Source of the DNA: Candidatus Geocrenenecus dongiae
GTDB taxonomy: Archaea; Thermoproteota; Nitrososphaeria_A; Caldarchaeales; Wolframiiraptoraceae
NCBI GenBank assembly: GCA_023267855.1
Contig: JALNLN010000005.1
Location: forward strand, 1-64,000
Direction: 5' to 3'
DNA length: 64,000 nucleotides
Below are positions 26,848-36,269 of this stretch, piece after piece (positions within the stretch are counted from its first letter, which is position 1; each line of letters starts with the position of its first letter). Position numbers and translations under genes: made by a program. Below the pieces are notes generated by a model. It did no database searches, was not told the origin of the DNA, and saw only the letters and a program-made list of their open reading frames with translations.

Positions 26848-27784
26848 GTATAGATCTATCAAAGATCTACTAAGTGAAGATTATGTTGTAGCTGGAACAC
26901 CCCTCTGCTCTGGATGCGGCGCCATACTGACGCTGAGAATCTTCCACAAAATTTTAGGTGGAAATGTTGTGTGGGTGAATGCCGCTGGATGTGTTACACT
27001 CATGGTGAACTACCCCTTCACACCACTCAAATCTTCATGGATGTATACTGCGATGGCTTGCGCACCTGCTGGAGCACAAGGGATAAGAGATGCGTTAGAT
27101 ATACTTATGGAGAAGGGTAGGATTCCAGTAGACCAGGACTTGAAGGTCGCTGTTATTACAGGTGATGGTGCAGCATATGATATAGGTTTACAGAGTAGTT
27201 CTGGAGCAATATATCGTGGACTAGACTTCTATTATCTATGTTATGATAATGAAGCATATGGGAATACTGGTTTCCAGTTTTCTTCTGCAACACCTCTAGG
27301 TTCTAGAACTGCTACATCTCCACCAACACCACTAAACCCAGAAGGATATAAGAAAAAGAAGAAAGATTTATTCGAGATATGGAGAGCCCACAAACCACCA
27401 TACCTAGCAACAATATCTCCATCACATCCACTAGACATAGCTAGGAAGATAGAGAAAGCTGAAAAATATAGAGGACCTAAACTCTTCATAGCTATCTCTC
27501 CATGTCCACCTGGATGGGGTTTTGAAACCATGGAGACTGTTAGAATGGCTAGACTAGCTGTAGAGACAGGCATATGGCCACTTAAAGAAGCCATATATGG
27601 TGAAGTTAAACACACATATATACCGAGAAAACTGAAGCCAGTTGAAGAATATCTTAAGACACAAGCAAGATTCAGACACTTATTCTACCCAGTAAAGAAT
27701 GCTGAGATAATACAGACAATCCAAGGAGAAATAGAAGAATACTGGAGAGAAGTATACAGAAGAGAACTAGGAGAAAATATTTAG
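26822..27784 (+). CDS. Pyruvate-type ferredoxin oxidoreductase, beta subunit
   Basis: 320 residues. TPP-binding domain: PLCSGCGAILTLR, NAAGCVTLMV, ITGDGAAYDIGLQSSSGAIYRG and DNEAYGNTGFQFSSATPLGSRTATSP, with cluster-binding Cys in CSGC, AAGC and SPCPPGW. Closest in pattern to PorB. It ends the operon; a C/D box sRNA on the other strand lies just downstream. Confidence 0.92.
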   Translation: MVEMSSNSRYRSIKDLLSEDYVVAGTPLCSGCGAILTLRIFHKILGGNVVWVNAAGCVTLMVNYPFTPLKSSWMYTAMACAPAGAQGIRDALDILMEKGRIPVDQDLKVAVITGDGAAYDIGLQSSSGAIYRGLDFYYLCYDNEAYGNTGFQFSSATPLGSRTATSPPTPLNPEGYKKKKKDLFEIWRAHKPPYLATISPSHPLDIARKIEKAEKYRGPKLFIAISPCPPGWGFETMETVRMARLAVETGIWPLKEAIYGEVKHTYIPRKLKPVEEYLKTQARFRHLFYPVKNAEIIQTIQGEIEEYWREVYRRELGENI

Positions 27785-27799
27785 AAGAAAAATATGCAT

Positions 27800-27862
27800 A
27801 ATACTTCAGTTACTGCAGCCTTCATCATCTCTTCAGGGTACCTCAACTTCATCATCAAAAAA
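27800..27862 (-). ncRNA. C/D box guide sRNA with two 23S rRNA guides
   Basis: All four boxes are exact on the minus strand: C ATGATGA (27855-27849), D' CTGA (27836-27833), C' ATGATGA (27828-27822), D CTGA (27809-27806). The guides are both 12 nt. D' guide AGTTGAGGTACC pairs with 23S bases 52647-52657 (11 pairs, two G-U); the fifth base above D' faces C 52651, equivalent to E. coli C2498. D guide AGGCTGCAGTAA is perfectly complementary to 52230-52241 and would target U 52234. It lies just after the Nramp-like stop codon, probably made from that transcript. The ends given are approximate. Confidence 0.9.
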
Positions 27863-27883
27863 TATTACGTATGAGATGTATTT

Positions 27884-29359
27884 CTATATTTTTACACCGA
27901 AGATTGTCTGCAAGATAACGGCCGCTAAGAAGAATCCATAGAATATTGCTCCACATGCCAGTATTAATGTTGTTATAGGTGATGGTCTCAGTTCTTTAGG
28001 CATGTACTTATAGTTTACTATTATTTGTAGTGGGTAGGCGATCGTTAAAGCAAGTAATCCTAGATTTGCACCTATCAATGTAAGCATGTAGGGAGAAGCC
28101 CAACCATAAACTAGTGACCCAATCATTATTATCAATGATACGAAGAACATAATGTACAGTATTAGATAGTAGATTCTTCTAGGATCGCCTTTAGCAAACT
28201 TCCTAACATTTTCACTAGCTAGCCAGAAGTTATCGACGATAACTCTGGTCGTAGAATCCATCAGACCCCACTGTGTATCAAATAAGATCCAGAAACCTGA
28301 GAGCAGAACTACGAACCATGCAGCTACACCTAGATATGTAGCAAGTGCTTGTGCTTGAGCAGCAGCTATGCCAAACCCTCTAAGTGATGCTGCTTGCTCG
28401 GGTGTTAGAAGAGCGTGAGCCATAGTGGTAGTCATGATGAGGGTTATGAATGTTATCAAGCTGAAGACGATCCAGCTATCTATCCTCAATATCATTAACC
28501 ATCTTTTCCACTTCTTCATATTCTCTTCATTTATTCTGAAAGGCACTTCTTCAGCCTTTAATTCAACCTTCCTCCCACCGATTACCGCTGATATGTATCC
28601 TATTTTTGAAGCCATTCCCCAGCCCTTATCTCTAGCATAACTAGATAACATTAGATTAAATCCAAATCCAGCTGGAATATATGCTATGGCTCCGGAAATA
28701 GCTATCCAGTCTATTTTACCTGGAGGCGGTAGACCTCCTCTCTCTGATAGAAAACCACCTAAACCACTAAGAACATCAATCCAGTCAGAAGGTTTAGCAG
28801 CAACTACGACACCTATGAGAACAGTCGTAAACAACAAAATTATCAGAGGCCAACTAATAATCTCCAAGGTTCTCTGAATCTTCCATCCAATATGTAGTAC
28901 GAGAATACCTATAACTAATGCAACTATACCCCAAGCCAATAGTAACATAGAATCCTGCGGTCCCGGAAGTCTACCAAGTTGGAGAGCCGTTATAGCTGTA
29001 GCTGAAGCAATAGCCCAAGAAGGCCACATAACGGGAATGAATAACAGTAAAGTCCATATCCAAGCCCATCCAAAAGGGCCGGGTGGAAGCTTTTGGTATG
29101 CTTTATGAACGGGCTGCCCACAGTATACAGGATACTTCATAGATTCTACACCGAGCACTGCTTGAAGTAGACATGAAAATGCTGCAAGCCATAGAAGTTG
29201 TGGACCGTAAGCAGCTACAGCAGCTGGAAAGAGAATCCATTCACCTGAACCTATTGCTAGCGAAGCCATTATAACCCCTGGTCCAAGAGCTTTTAGATAT
29301 GATAGGAATCCTGGTGGTGGCGGTGGTGGAAGATCATTATTCAGATCACTGGACCCCAT
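27884..29359 (-). CDS. Nramp-superfamily membrane transporter lacking the canonical metal motifs
   Basis: 491 residues, about 11-12 membrane helices, preceded by a Pro-rich start (DLPPPPPPGF). TM1 reads LGPGVIMASLAIGSGEW, resembling Nramp TM1, but the DPGN metal motif is GPGV. The TM6-equivalent region (IAYIPAGFGFNLMLSSYARDKGWG) has no MPH. So it belongs to a distant Nramp-like group and its substrate need not be Mn or Fe. A C/D sRNA lies immediately downstream on the same strand. Confidence 0.75.
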   Translation of the reverse strand: MGSSDLNNDLPPPPPPGFLSYLKALGPGVIMASLAIGSGEWILFPAAVAAYGPQLLWLAAFSCLLQAVLGVESMKYPVYCGQPVHKAYQKLPPGPFGWAWIWTLLLFIPVMWPSWAIASATAITALQLGRLPGPQDSMLLLAWGIVALVIGILVLHIGWKIQRTLEIISWPLIILLFTTVLIGVVVAAKPSDWIDVLSGLGGFLSERGGLPPPGKIDWIAISGAIAYIPAGFGFNLMLSSYARDKGWGMASKIGYISAVIGGRKVELKAEEVPFRINEENMKKWKRWLMILRIDSWIVFSLITFITLIMTTTMAHALLTPEQAASLRGFGIAAAQAQALATYLGVAAWFVVLLSGFWILFDTQWGLMDSTTRVIVDNFWLASENVRKFAKGDPRRIYYLILYIMFFVSLIIMIGSLVYGWASPYMLTLIGANLGLLALTIAYPLQIIVNYKYMPKELRPSPITTLILACGAIFYGFFLAAVILQTIFGVKI

Positions 29360-29489
29360 ATTTGATCAAGAATGTACAAAAATACAACCAGAATTTAAAA
29401 CTTTACATTCTAAGTATTAGATCTTTAAATTCTTTTCATTTGGAAATTCTTATAACGCCGTCATAAAAACCCTCAAAACTATACGAACT

Positions 29490-30017
29490 TTAAGGAGATT
29501 TCCGTTTAAGTGTTTCTTCAAAAATTCTGTAAGTTTCATCATCGTAAAGGCAGAGTATTATCTTTTTTAAGCCAGTCTTCTTAGATTTCAGGTAATCTAT
29601 TATTGCTGTGAGCATTACTTCTGCACATTTATCTTTCGGATAGCCAAATATTCCGGTAGATATTGCTGGAAAAGCTATAGATTCAACTCTATGTTTATCT
29701 GCAAGTTCGAGAGCGCTTAAAGTTGCTGAACGGAGTTTCCTATCTTCATCTCCTTCACCCATTCTAGGTCCTACAGCGTGGATAACGTATCTTGCTTTCA
29801 AGTTTCCAGCAGATGTAATTACGGCACCACCTACAGGACAGTAACCAATCTTATCACATTCTTCTTGAATCACTCTACCACCCTTCCTTAAGATTGCGCC
29901 TGCTACTCCTCCACCCATCTTTAAACTTGAATTAGCAGCATTAACAATAACATCTACTTCTAGATCTGTAATATCTCCTTTAATAAGCTCAATAACTGTC
30001 TCACCAATCTTCAACAT
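29490..30017 (-). CDS. Macro-domain ADP-ribose-binding protein
   Basis: 175 residues, a single macro domain. [22 protein letters not shown] (about 21-42) and [17 protein letters not shown] (about 118-134) form the ADP-ribose site; the Asn-Ala-Ala-Asn and GGGVA loops match deacetylases of O-acetyl-ADP-ribose and mono-ADP-ribosyl hydrolases. Stand-alone gene with gaps on both sides. Confidence 0.93.
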   Translation of the reverse strand: MLKIGETVIELIKGDITDLEVDVIVNAANSSLKMGGGVAGAILRKGGRVIQEECDKIGYCPVGGAVITSAGNLKARYVIHAVGPRMGEGDEDRKLRSATLSALELADKHRVESIAFPAISTGIFGYPKDKCAEVMLTAIIDYLKSKKTGLKKIILCLYDDETYRIFEETLKRKSP

Positions 30018-30179
30018 ACCTAGTAATGAAGATCTCTTCCAAAATTAAAAACTTTAACCATAGTTTTAATCCTTTAAATTTTAGATCAAAGATTGATAAA
30101 GCATGTAGACATTACGTAGAGTTCGTTATGATAAAATTGTTAGAACACTTAATTCAAGTAACGTATCTATTTGAGAATT

Positions 30180-30190
30180 CTTTAAAAATA
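30180..30190 (+). promoter_or_regulatory. TATA box of acyl-CoA dehydrogenase/ETF operon
   Basis: TTTAAAAATA centred about 26 nt before the ATG at 30211. The spacing predicts transcription starting at or next to the start codon, that is, a leaderless mRNA. Confidence 0.5.
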
Positions 30191-30210
30191 AGGTTTTACA
30201 TGTTTTTTGT

Positions 30211-31440
30211 ATGGATTTTGAGTTTTCGGAGGATGAATTGAGATTTAGAGAGAGTGTTCGGGAATTTTGTAAGAGGTATATTGAGCCGAAGTGGGTTGAG
30301 ATAGATGAGAGAGGCAGGATACCTGTAGACTTGATCAAGAAGATGGGTGAACAAGGTTTACTGGCTATACCTGTTTCTGAAGAATATGGAGGCATGGGTG
30401 GAACGATAACTATGGCCGCTATAGCTGCTGAAGAAATAGGATATCATGATCCTTCTGTAGCAACAGCGGTTTACGTTCTTTTGAATAATGGTTGGCCTTT
30501 CTTAATGGAGAAGTATAGTGGCGAAGAAGCGAAACAAGAAATTCTACCAAAGGTTGCAAAGGGAGATGCATTCTACGGCATAGCTTCAACAGAATCTCAC
30601 GGAGGTTCAGATGTAGCTGGAATAAAAACAACAGCCGTAAAGAAGAATAGTACATGGATTCTGAACGGTGAGAAAACGTATATAAGCGGTATAAGAGAGA
30701 TACAAGAACTACCAGAAGGTGGGGGATACTTTCTAGTAGCGAAAACAGGTAAACCAGAATATGGGCACAGAAATATCACAGCCTTCAACTTAATCGTTAA
30801 ATGGAATGGTAAAGTTAAAGCTGGATGGAAACCAACAATCTTTGAAGAGATAGGTAGAAGAGGGATAAGCACTGGATCCTTCACACTAGAGGATTTCGAA
30901 GTGGAAGACAAATACAGAATCGGAGAAGAAAACAAAGGATTCTACTACTTAATGGAAGGATTCAATGTTGCAAGAATACTTGTAGCAGCTGCAACAATTG
31001 GAAGCGGTAGGTGGGCTCTAGACCAAGCAGTAGAATGGATTAGGAATAGAAGACTCTTTGAAGGAAGATCTATAGCGTCTTTCCAAGGAGTGAGCTTTAA
31101 GTTCTCAGAACTTTACAGTGAGCTTGAAGCTGCGAGACTACTAACATATAGAGCTGCGTGGCTTGCAGACAAGATATACGTAGAGAAAGATTCTAGGTGG
31201 AGGGAAAGAGATCTGAACGTGCCTGTAGCATTATGTAAACTTAAAGCTCCAGAAGCAACTTCAAAGATATATGAAGAATTAATGAAATGGTATGGAGCGT
31301 ATGCGTATACGAAAGATTGTAATGCGTTCAGAGGATGGCTTGGAACATTCTCATATACGATAGGTGCGGAGGGAGCACAGAATATAATGAGGTTGATAAT
31401 TGCTAGAGACATAATAGGATCAGAATACGTTAAAGGATAA
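30211..31440 (+). CDS. Acyl-CoA dehydrogenase
   Basis: 409 residues. FAD-binding signatures YGIASTESHGGSDVAGIKT (about 116-134) and TWILNGEKTYISG, and a C-terminal GAEGAQNIMRLIIARDI where the Glu of AEG is at the usual catalytic-base position. Oxidises an acyl-CoA and passes electrons to ETF, encoded next on the same strand after 20 nt. Chain-length preference cannot be judged. Probably leaderless. Confidence 0.92.
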   Translation: MDFEFSEDELRFRESVREFCKRYIEPKWVEIDERGRIPVDLIKKMGEQGLLAIPVSEEYGGMGGTITMAAIAAEEIGYHDPSVATAVYVLLNNGWPFLMEKYSGEEAKQEILPKVAKGDAFYGIASTESHGGSDVAGIKTTAVKKNSTWILNGEKTYISGIREIQELPEGGGYFLVAKTGKPEYGHRNITAFNLIVKWNGKVKAGWKPTIFEEIGRRGISTGSFTLEDFEVEDKYRIGEENKGFYYLMEGFNVARILVAAATIGSGRWALDQAVEWIRNRRLFEGRSIASFQGVSFKFSELYSELEAARLLTYRAAWLADKIYVEKDSRWRERDLNVPVALCKLKAPEATSKIYEELMKWYGAYAYTKDCNAFRGWLGTFSYTIGAEGAQNIMRLIIARDIIGSEYVKG

Positions 31441-31460
31441 TGTACAGGTGAGAACATAAA

Positions 31461-32231
31461 GTGAAGATACTCACACTCATAAAGCTAACTGTAGATGTAT
31501 CTCAATTAAAATATGAGAAAGATGGTAGTCCTCTAGTAGAGATAGCTCCAAATAAGATGGGAGATTCAGATAAATGTGCTGTAGAAGAAGCTATCAGATT
31601 GAAGGAACGTTACGGTGCAAGTGTAACCGTTTTAACGGTGGGTGCGACTAGAGATCACGAAAGAATTATTAGAGATGCATATGCTATGGGTGTAGATGAA
31701 GGATACATTATAGAAGTAGAAGAATACCAGAAACTCCAAGCTACAACTATAGGCGACATCGTAAAAGCCTTCGTAGAGAAGACTGGACCATACGATTTAA
31801 TACTTCTCGGAGCAGGATCACTTGACACACACTCCTACACACTAGGCTCAATAATCTCATCTAAAATAGGAATCCCTATAATATCTTCAGTAGACTCATT
31901 AAGCTATAATGGATCTATAGTGAAGGCTGAATCTGTAATGGAGGACGGTGTATACGTTTTCCAAGCTCCGCCCCCACTCGTAATCACTCTAACTACAGAA
32001 GCAAACGAACCACGCATTCCAACACTTAAAACAATACTTAAATCTAAAAAAATGGAAGTGAAAAAACTAAGACTTGAAGAACTGGGAGTAAAGCCGAGAT
32101 ATGTAACTATAGAAGATGTTAGAAAGTATTTCGTGGAGAGGAAGAAGATAATCATAGATGCTGGTGAAGATTTGGAGAAAGCGGTAGAAACGATATACAG
32201 TATTCTGAAGATGGAGGGATTAGTTAAGTGA
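31461..32231 (+). CDS. etfB: Electron transfer flavoprotein beta subunit (EtfB/FixA)
   Basis: 256 residues from GTG. ETF beta pattern: LIKLTVDVSQL, GDSDKCAVEEAIRLKERYGASVTVLTVG, RDAYAMGVDEGYII, LILLGAGSLDTHSYTLGSIISSKIGIP. In bifurcating ETFs this subunit binds the bifurcating FAD. Its stop overlaps the EtfA start by 4 nt. Confidence 0.9.
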   Translation: MKILTLIKLTVDVSQLKYEKDGSPLVEIAPNKMGDSDKCAVEEAIRLKERYGASVTVLTVGATRDHERIIRDAYAMGVDEGYIIEVEEYQKLQATTIGDIVKAFVEKTGPYDLILLGAGSLDTHSYTLGSIISSKIGIPIISSVDSLSYNGSIVKAESVMEDGVYVFQAPPPLVITLTTEANEPRIPTLKTILKSKKMEVKKLRLEELGVKPRYVTIEDVRKYFVERKKIIIDAGEDLEKAVETIYSILKMEGLVK

Positions 32232-33145
32232 AGATACTATGTTATGGTGAGAATAGTGAGTGGATAAAATACTCAAGAATAATTATAGATAAACTTGGTG
32301 GATACCCGTACTGCGTTACACCTTCTAGAGAACTGGCAGAAGAATCCTCAAAATACTTTGAGGAAACCTACTTCTTCAATGGTGGAGTATATGAACCTAG
32401 TAAATACTGTAGAGCAATACTTGAAGTAGCCGGAAGAATTTTTCCAGACGTCTCCCTCTTTCCATCAACAATCAAGGGAAGAACAATTGCAGGACTATAT
32501 GCAGGTGCTAGAGACGAATCAATCATAACAGACATCGTAGACGTAGATCATGAAGACAGCGTTCTCAAATTGAAGAGACTAGTATATGGTGGATCATGTA
32601 TAGCGACCATTAAATCTACACTACCAGCAACACTATGCATAACACCTGGAACACAGAAACCTCCAGAAACCTCCAGGAAAGGATCTATAGAAGAATTGAG
32701 AATAAGCTTAGAAAACAGGATAACGGTTTCCCTGAATCCTAGAGTGGGTGGTGGTCCACCTTTAGAGAAATCTGACTTGGTTGTAGCTGCTGGTAGAGGC
32801 TTCAAGAATAGAGAAGATCTAGAAATGGTGAGAGAACTAGTATCTTTAACCGTTAATTCTGCTTGGAGTGTTACTAGACCTTTAGCAGCAGAATATGGTT
32901 GGGCTGACAACTGGATAGGAATATCCGGAGTAACCGTAAATCCAAGAATATATCTTGCAGTAGGAGTCTCAGGACAACCACTACACATGGTCGGAGCAAG
33001 AAACTCTAAAATAATAATAGCTATAAACAAAGATCCAAACGCACCGATATCCCAAGAAGCAGACTACTTCATCGTAGGAGATCTCTACAAAATACTACCA
33101 AAACTGATTGAAAAAATAAAAACAACTAAAACATCATCAACATAA
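32228..33145 (+). CDS. etfA: Electron transfer flavoprotein alpha subunit (EtfA/FixB)
   Basis: 305 residues from GTG. The C-terminal FAD domain is intact: LVVAAGRGFKNREDLEMV, WSVTRPLAAEYGWADNW and GVSGQPLHMVGARNSKIIIAINKDPNAPISQEADYFIVGDLYK. Partner of EtfB; the following FixC and FixX genes indicate the EtfABCX type. Confidence 0.93.
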   Translation: MKILCYGENSEWIKYSRIIIDKLGGYPYCVTPSRELAEESSKYFEETYFFNGGVYEPSKYCRAILEVAGRIFPDVSLFPSTIKGRTIAGLYAGARDESIITDIVDVDHEDSVLKLKRLVYGGSCIATIKSTLPATLCITPGTQKPPETSRKGSIEELRISLENRITVSLNPRVGGGPPLEKSDLVVAAGRGFKNREDLEMVRELVSLTVNSAWSVTRPLAAEYGWADNWIGISGVTVNPRIYLAVGVSGQPLHMVGARNSKIIIAINKDPNAPISQEADYFIVGDLYKILPKLIEKIKTTKTSST

Positions 33146-33202
33146 GGAATAATTCAAACATCAACTTTTACACAAATTTAACATCACTGTCAGGTGGTTT
33201 AC

Positions 33203-34462
33203 ATGAGTGGTGAGTTTGATGTAATAGTGGTGGGAGCGGGACCGGCAGGTCTATCTACAGCATATTTCCTAGCTAAGAAGGGGTTCAGTGTAGTAGTTTT
33301 AGAGAGAGGATCTGAACCAGGTTCTAAGAATGTTTTTGGAGGTAGAGTGTACAGTTACGTACTGGATAAGAATATGCCAGGCTGGAGAATGGATGCACCT
33401 ATAGAAAGATGGGTTAGAAGAGAAGGTTTATCAATACTGTGTCATGACGGTTCTTCCATAAACCTACAATATATCATCAATAGATCTAGCGATGGATACG
33501 ATAGTTTTACAACTTTCTTAACAGAATTCCTGAAATGGTTTTCTTACAAGGTTGAAGAAGCTGGAGGCACAATAGCTACTAGAGTCAAAGTTGATAAATT
33601 GATATTTGAGGGAGGGAGAGCTGTAGGTGTAGAAGCAGGTGGAGAGATTCTTAGATCGGATTATGTGGTGATAGCTGAGGGAGCGAACACGCTACTACTC
33701 GAGAAACATGGATTAAGATGTAGGCCTAAACCAGAAGACATATCTGTCGGTGTAAAAGAAGTCATAAAACTTAAGAAAGAAACTATAGATGAAAGATTTT
33801 CTCTAGAAGACGATGAAGGTGTAGCCTACTTTATACTCTACCCAAGACTTGGAGGTGGAGGATTCATTTATACGATGAGAGAATACGTATCTATAGGAGT
33901 CGTATACAGACCCTCATTTTCTCTGAATATAGAAGCTAGAGACGTCATAGAAGAACTACGTACACATCCACAGATCCTGAAACTTGTGAGAGATGGTGTA
34001 CTCGTAGAGTATTCAGCCCACATGATTAGAGAAGCTGGATACAGAGATTTCATGGAGAAGCCTTATGGAGTAGGATACCTAGTCGTTGGAGATGCAGCTG
34101 GATTACTAATCAATACAGGTTTCACAGTTAGAGGTGTAGATATAGCGATAGAATCAGGTAGAATAGCGGCGGAAGCAATAGAGAAAGCAGGCACACCGGA
34201 CGATCTATCAATATATAGAAAACTCTTAGAAGAAAATCACGTAATCTCAAAACTAGAAAAATTCAAGAAAACTCCAAACATACTCTCCAACAATAGGCTC
34301 TATACATATTATCCGGAAATCCTATGTAAAATCTTTAGTAAAACTTACACGGTTGAAGAAGAGCTATACACTCTAAGGGAATCTATTCATGAATCTGTAG
34401 GAGGCTTAACCTCATTAATTAAGATCTTCCTAGAACTCGTGAGGGCGGTGTCTTCACTATGA
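33203..34462 (+). CDS. fixC: FixC/EtfC-type flavoprotein dehydrogenase
   Basis: About 419 residues from ATG 33203, which follows an AGGTGG ribosome site; an in-frame GTG at 33194 is less likely. N-terminal FAD fold VIVVGAGPAGLSTAYFLAKKGFSVVVLERG. VVGDAAGLLINTGFTVRGVDIAIESG is the second FAD contact of the ETF:quinone oxidoreductase family. Transfers electrons between ETF and membrane quinone. Stop overlaps FixX by 4 nt. Confidence 0.92.
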   Translation: MSGEFDVIVVGAGPAGLSTAYFLAKKGFSVVVLERGSEPGSKNVFGGRVYSYVLDKNMPGWRMDAPIERWVRREGLSILCHDGSSINLQYIINRSSDGYDSFTTFLTEFLKWFSYKVEEAGGTIATRVKVDKLIFEGGRAVGVEAGGEILRSDYVVIAEGANTLLLEKHGLRCRPKPEDISVGVKEVIKLKKETIDERFSLEDDEGVAYFILYPRLGGGGFIYTMREYVSIGVVYRPSFSLNIEARDVIEELRTHPQILKLVRDGVLVEYSAHMIREAGYRDFMEKPYGVGYLVVGDAAGLLINTGFTVRGVDIAIESGRIAAEAIEKAGTPDDLSIYRKLLEENHVISKLEKFKKTPNILSNNRLYTYYPEILCKIFSKTYTVEEELYTLRESIHESVGGLTSLIKIFLELVRAVSSL

Positions 34463-34746
34463 GTTACAGAAAGCTGAGTGTTGAAGAGAGAATAGCATTA
34501 ACAAAATTCGAGGTTTATGGTGATCCTCACATAAAAATAGATGTCGAGAAGTGTAGAAAATGTAGCATAAAGCCATGTGTCTACTCTTGTCCTGCAGGGC
34601 TCTACCAAATTGATGAAACAGGCAACATAAAATTTACGTATGAAGGATGCCTAGAATGTGGAACATGTAGAATAGTGTGCCCATTAAATGTGGTAAGATG
34701 GGATTATCCACCAGGCGGTTTTGGAGTAATATACCGTTTCGGATAA
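34459..34746 (+). CDS. fixX: FixX/EtfX ferredoxin-like subunit
   Basis: 95 residues with two cysteine clusters, CRKCSIKPCVYSCPAGLY and CLECGTCRIVCPLNVVRWDYPPGG. The second block plus WDYPPGGFGVIYRFG is diagnostic for FixX. It connects FixC to the quinone site. Last gene of the ACAD-EtfBA-FixCX operon. Confidence 0.92.
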   Translation: MSYRKLSVEERIALTKFEVYGDPHIKIDVEKCRKCSIKPCVYSCPAGLYQIDETGNIKFTYEGCLECGTCRIVCPLNVVRWDYPPGGFGVIYRFG

Positions 34747-34784
34747 TCTTATCTTTAGCCAACTAGAAAGGTAGCGGATAGTTA

Positions 34785-35486
34785 ATGGTAACAGTTGAAG
34801 AGTTCTCGGAGATTTTAAGAATCCTCGAGTCTAGGTATAGATTAGAGATCCCATCGCATATTTCTGAAGACCCCTTCAGAATACTTGTAGGGACCATACT
34901 CTCACAGAGAACGAAAGATGAGATAACGGATAGTGCCTACAAACGGTTATTTGAAAAATTCCCGACAATAGAATCTCTCGCAAACGCATCCATCAGAGAG
35001 ATTGAGAAACTAATAAAACCAGTAGGGTTCTATAGAATTAAGGCTAAGAGAATAAAACAGGTAGCAAGAATAATCTTGGAGAAATATGATCGCCGTGTCC
35101 CTAAAGATAGAGAAGAATTGTTAAAACTTCCAGGGGTTGGAGACAAGACTGCAGACATAGTCTTATCGGTTGGTTACGGTCTCCCCGAGATCGCCGTAGA
35201 CACACATGTTGAAACCATAGCTAAGAGACTTGGAATAGCTCATGAACGTGATAAATACATGGATGTAAAGAAGAAGCTAGAAGAATTAACACCCATCCAC
35301 AAGAGAAACATAGTAAACCACCTACTCGTAGCCTTTGGAAAAGAAATATGTAAAAAACCTAAACCAAAATGTACCATCTGCCCAATCAAAAACTTCTGCA
35401 ACCACTATAAACTTCAAACAATTAATGAAAAAATAACAAAAAACCAAAACCCAGATAGAAACTACGTTTCATTTACCAGAATTTAA
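34785..35486 (+). CDS. nth: Endonuclease III-type DNA glycosylase/AP lyase
   Basis: 233 residues. HhH-GPD core LPGVGDKTADIVLSVGYGLPEIAVDTHVETIAKRLG contains the lyase Lys (GDK) and catalytic Asp (VDTHV). The Fe-S loop C-x6-C-x2-C-x5-C is present (CKKPKPKCTICPIKNFC). Removes oxidised pyrimidines. A ~30-residue Asn/Lys-rich C-terminal tail is extra. Confidence 0.94.
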   Translation: MVTVEEFSEILRILESRYRLEIPSHISEDPFRILVGTILSQRTKDEITDSAYKRLFEKFPTIESLANASIREIEKLIKPVGFYRIKAKRIKQVARIILEKYDRRVPKDREELLKLPGVGDKTADIVLSVGYGLPEIAVDTHVETIAKRLGIAHERDKYMDVKKKLEELTPIHKRNIVNHLLVAFGKEICKKPKPKCTICPIKNFCNHYKLQTINEKITKNQNPDRNYVSFTRI

Positions 35487-35518
35487 TAGAAAAATCATCC
35501 TACCCGCTGTTAAAATTC

Positions 35519-35558
35519 CTATATAAACCCTTATTAAGCCGGGGAATAACTATATTTA
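35519..35558 (+). promoter_or_regulatory. Two candidate TATA boxes upstream of rpoD
   Basis: CTATATAAAC at about 35519-35528 and ACTATATTTA at about 35549-35558, before the ATG at 35622. Either would give a leader of roughly 40-75 nt for the RpoD-eL18 transcript. Confidence 0.4.
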
Positions 35559-35621
35559 ATCCTAGAATTTTAGATGTGTGGGATCAAGGTCCTAGAGAAG
35601 ATCTAGCTGAGTGGTGGAAGA

Positions 35622-36269
35622 ATGGTTGATTTAAAGATAGTTGAAGAAGATGAGAAGAGTCTGAAGGTGGAGATTCGAGACCTCCATCTCTCTATAGCTA
35701 ATGCTATAAGGAGATTAGCGATAAGTGAAGTTCCAACAATGGCTGTAGAAGAGATTCTCATAATAGAGAATACTTCAGCTATGCCTAACGAGGTTTTAGC
35801 CCATAGAATCTCACTGATACCCTTCATATCAGATATAGATAGATATGTTCAGCCAGAAGAATGTACATGTGGTAGTAAGCTTGGATGCGATAGATGTGTA
35901 GTAAGATATGTTCTTAGAGCTGAAGCTAAAGATGAGCCTATAACAGTCTACTCAAGAGACTTAATACCGGAAGATCCGAATACAATAGTTAAACCTGTCA
36001 GCCCGAATATACCAATAATCAAACTTGCTCCAAAACAGAGAATAGAGATGGAACTGTACGTAAGAGTAGGAACAGGGAAAAAGCATGCAAAATGGCAAGC
36101 ATCTATAGCTACACTCTATGATAAAGATGGAGAACCAGGTAAGAAGATACTCTTCATAGAATCTATAGGATTCCTTCCACCTAGAAGAATACTTCTAGAA
36201 GCAGTGAAAATCTTCAAGAAGAAGATTGAAGAATTGAAAGAGAAGATCATGGGAGAACTTGGAGGGTGA
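35622..36269 (+). CDS. rpoD: RNA polymerase subunit D (RpoD/Rpo3)
   Basis: 215 residues. LHLSIANAIRRLAISEVPTMAVEEI and LAHRISLIPF are the alpha-type assembly segments. A cysteine loop CTCGSKLGCDRC sits where Rpb3 binds zinc (C-x-C-x4/5-C-x2-C); there is no larger ferredoxin-like insertion with extra Cys as in Sulfolobus RpoD. Dimerises with RpoL to nucleate polymerase assembly. Overlaps eL18 by 4 nt. Confidence 0.95.
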   Translation: MVDLKIVEEDEKSLKVEIRDLHLSIANAIRRLAISEVPTMAVEEILIIENTSAMPNEVLAHRISLIPFISDIDRYVQPEECTCGSKLGCDRCVVRYVLRAEAKDEPITVYSRDLIPEDPNTIVKPVSPNIPIIKLAPKQRIEMELYVRVGTGKKHAKWQASIATLYDKDGEPGKKILFIESIGFLPPRRILLEAVKIFKKKIEELKEKIMGELGG

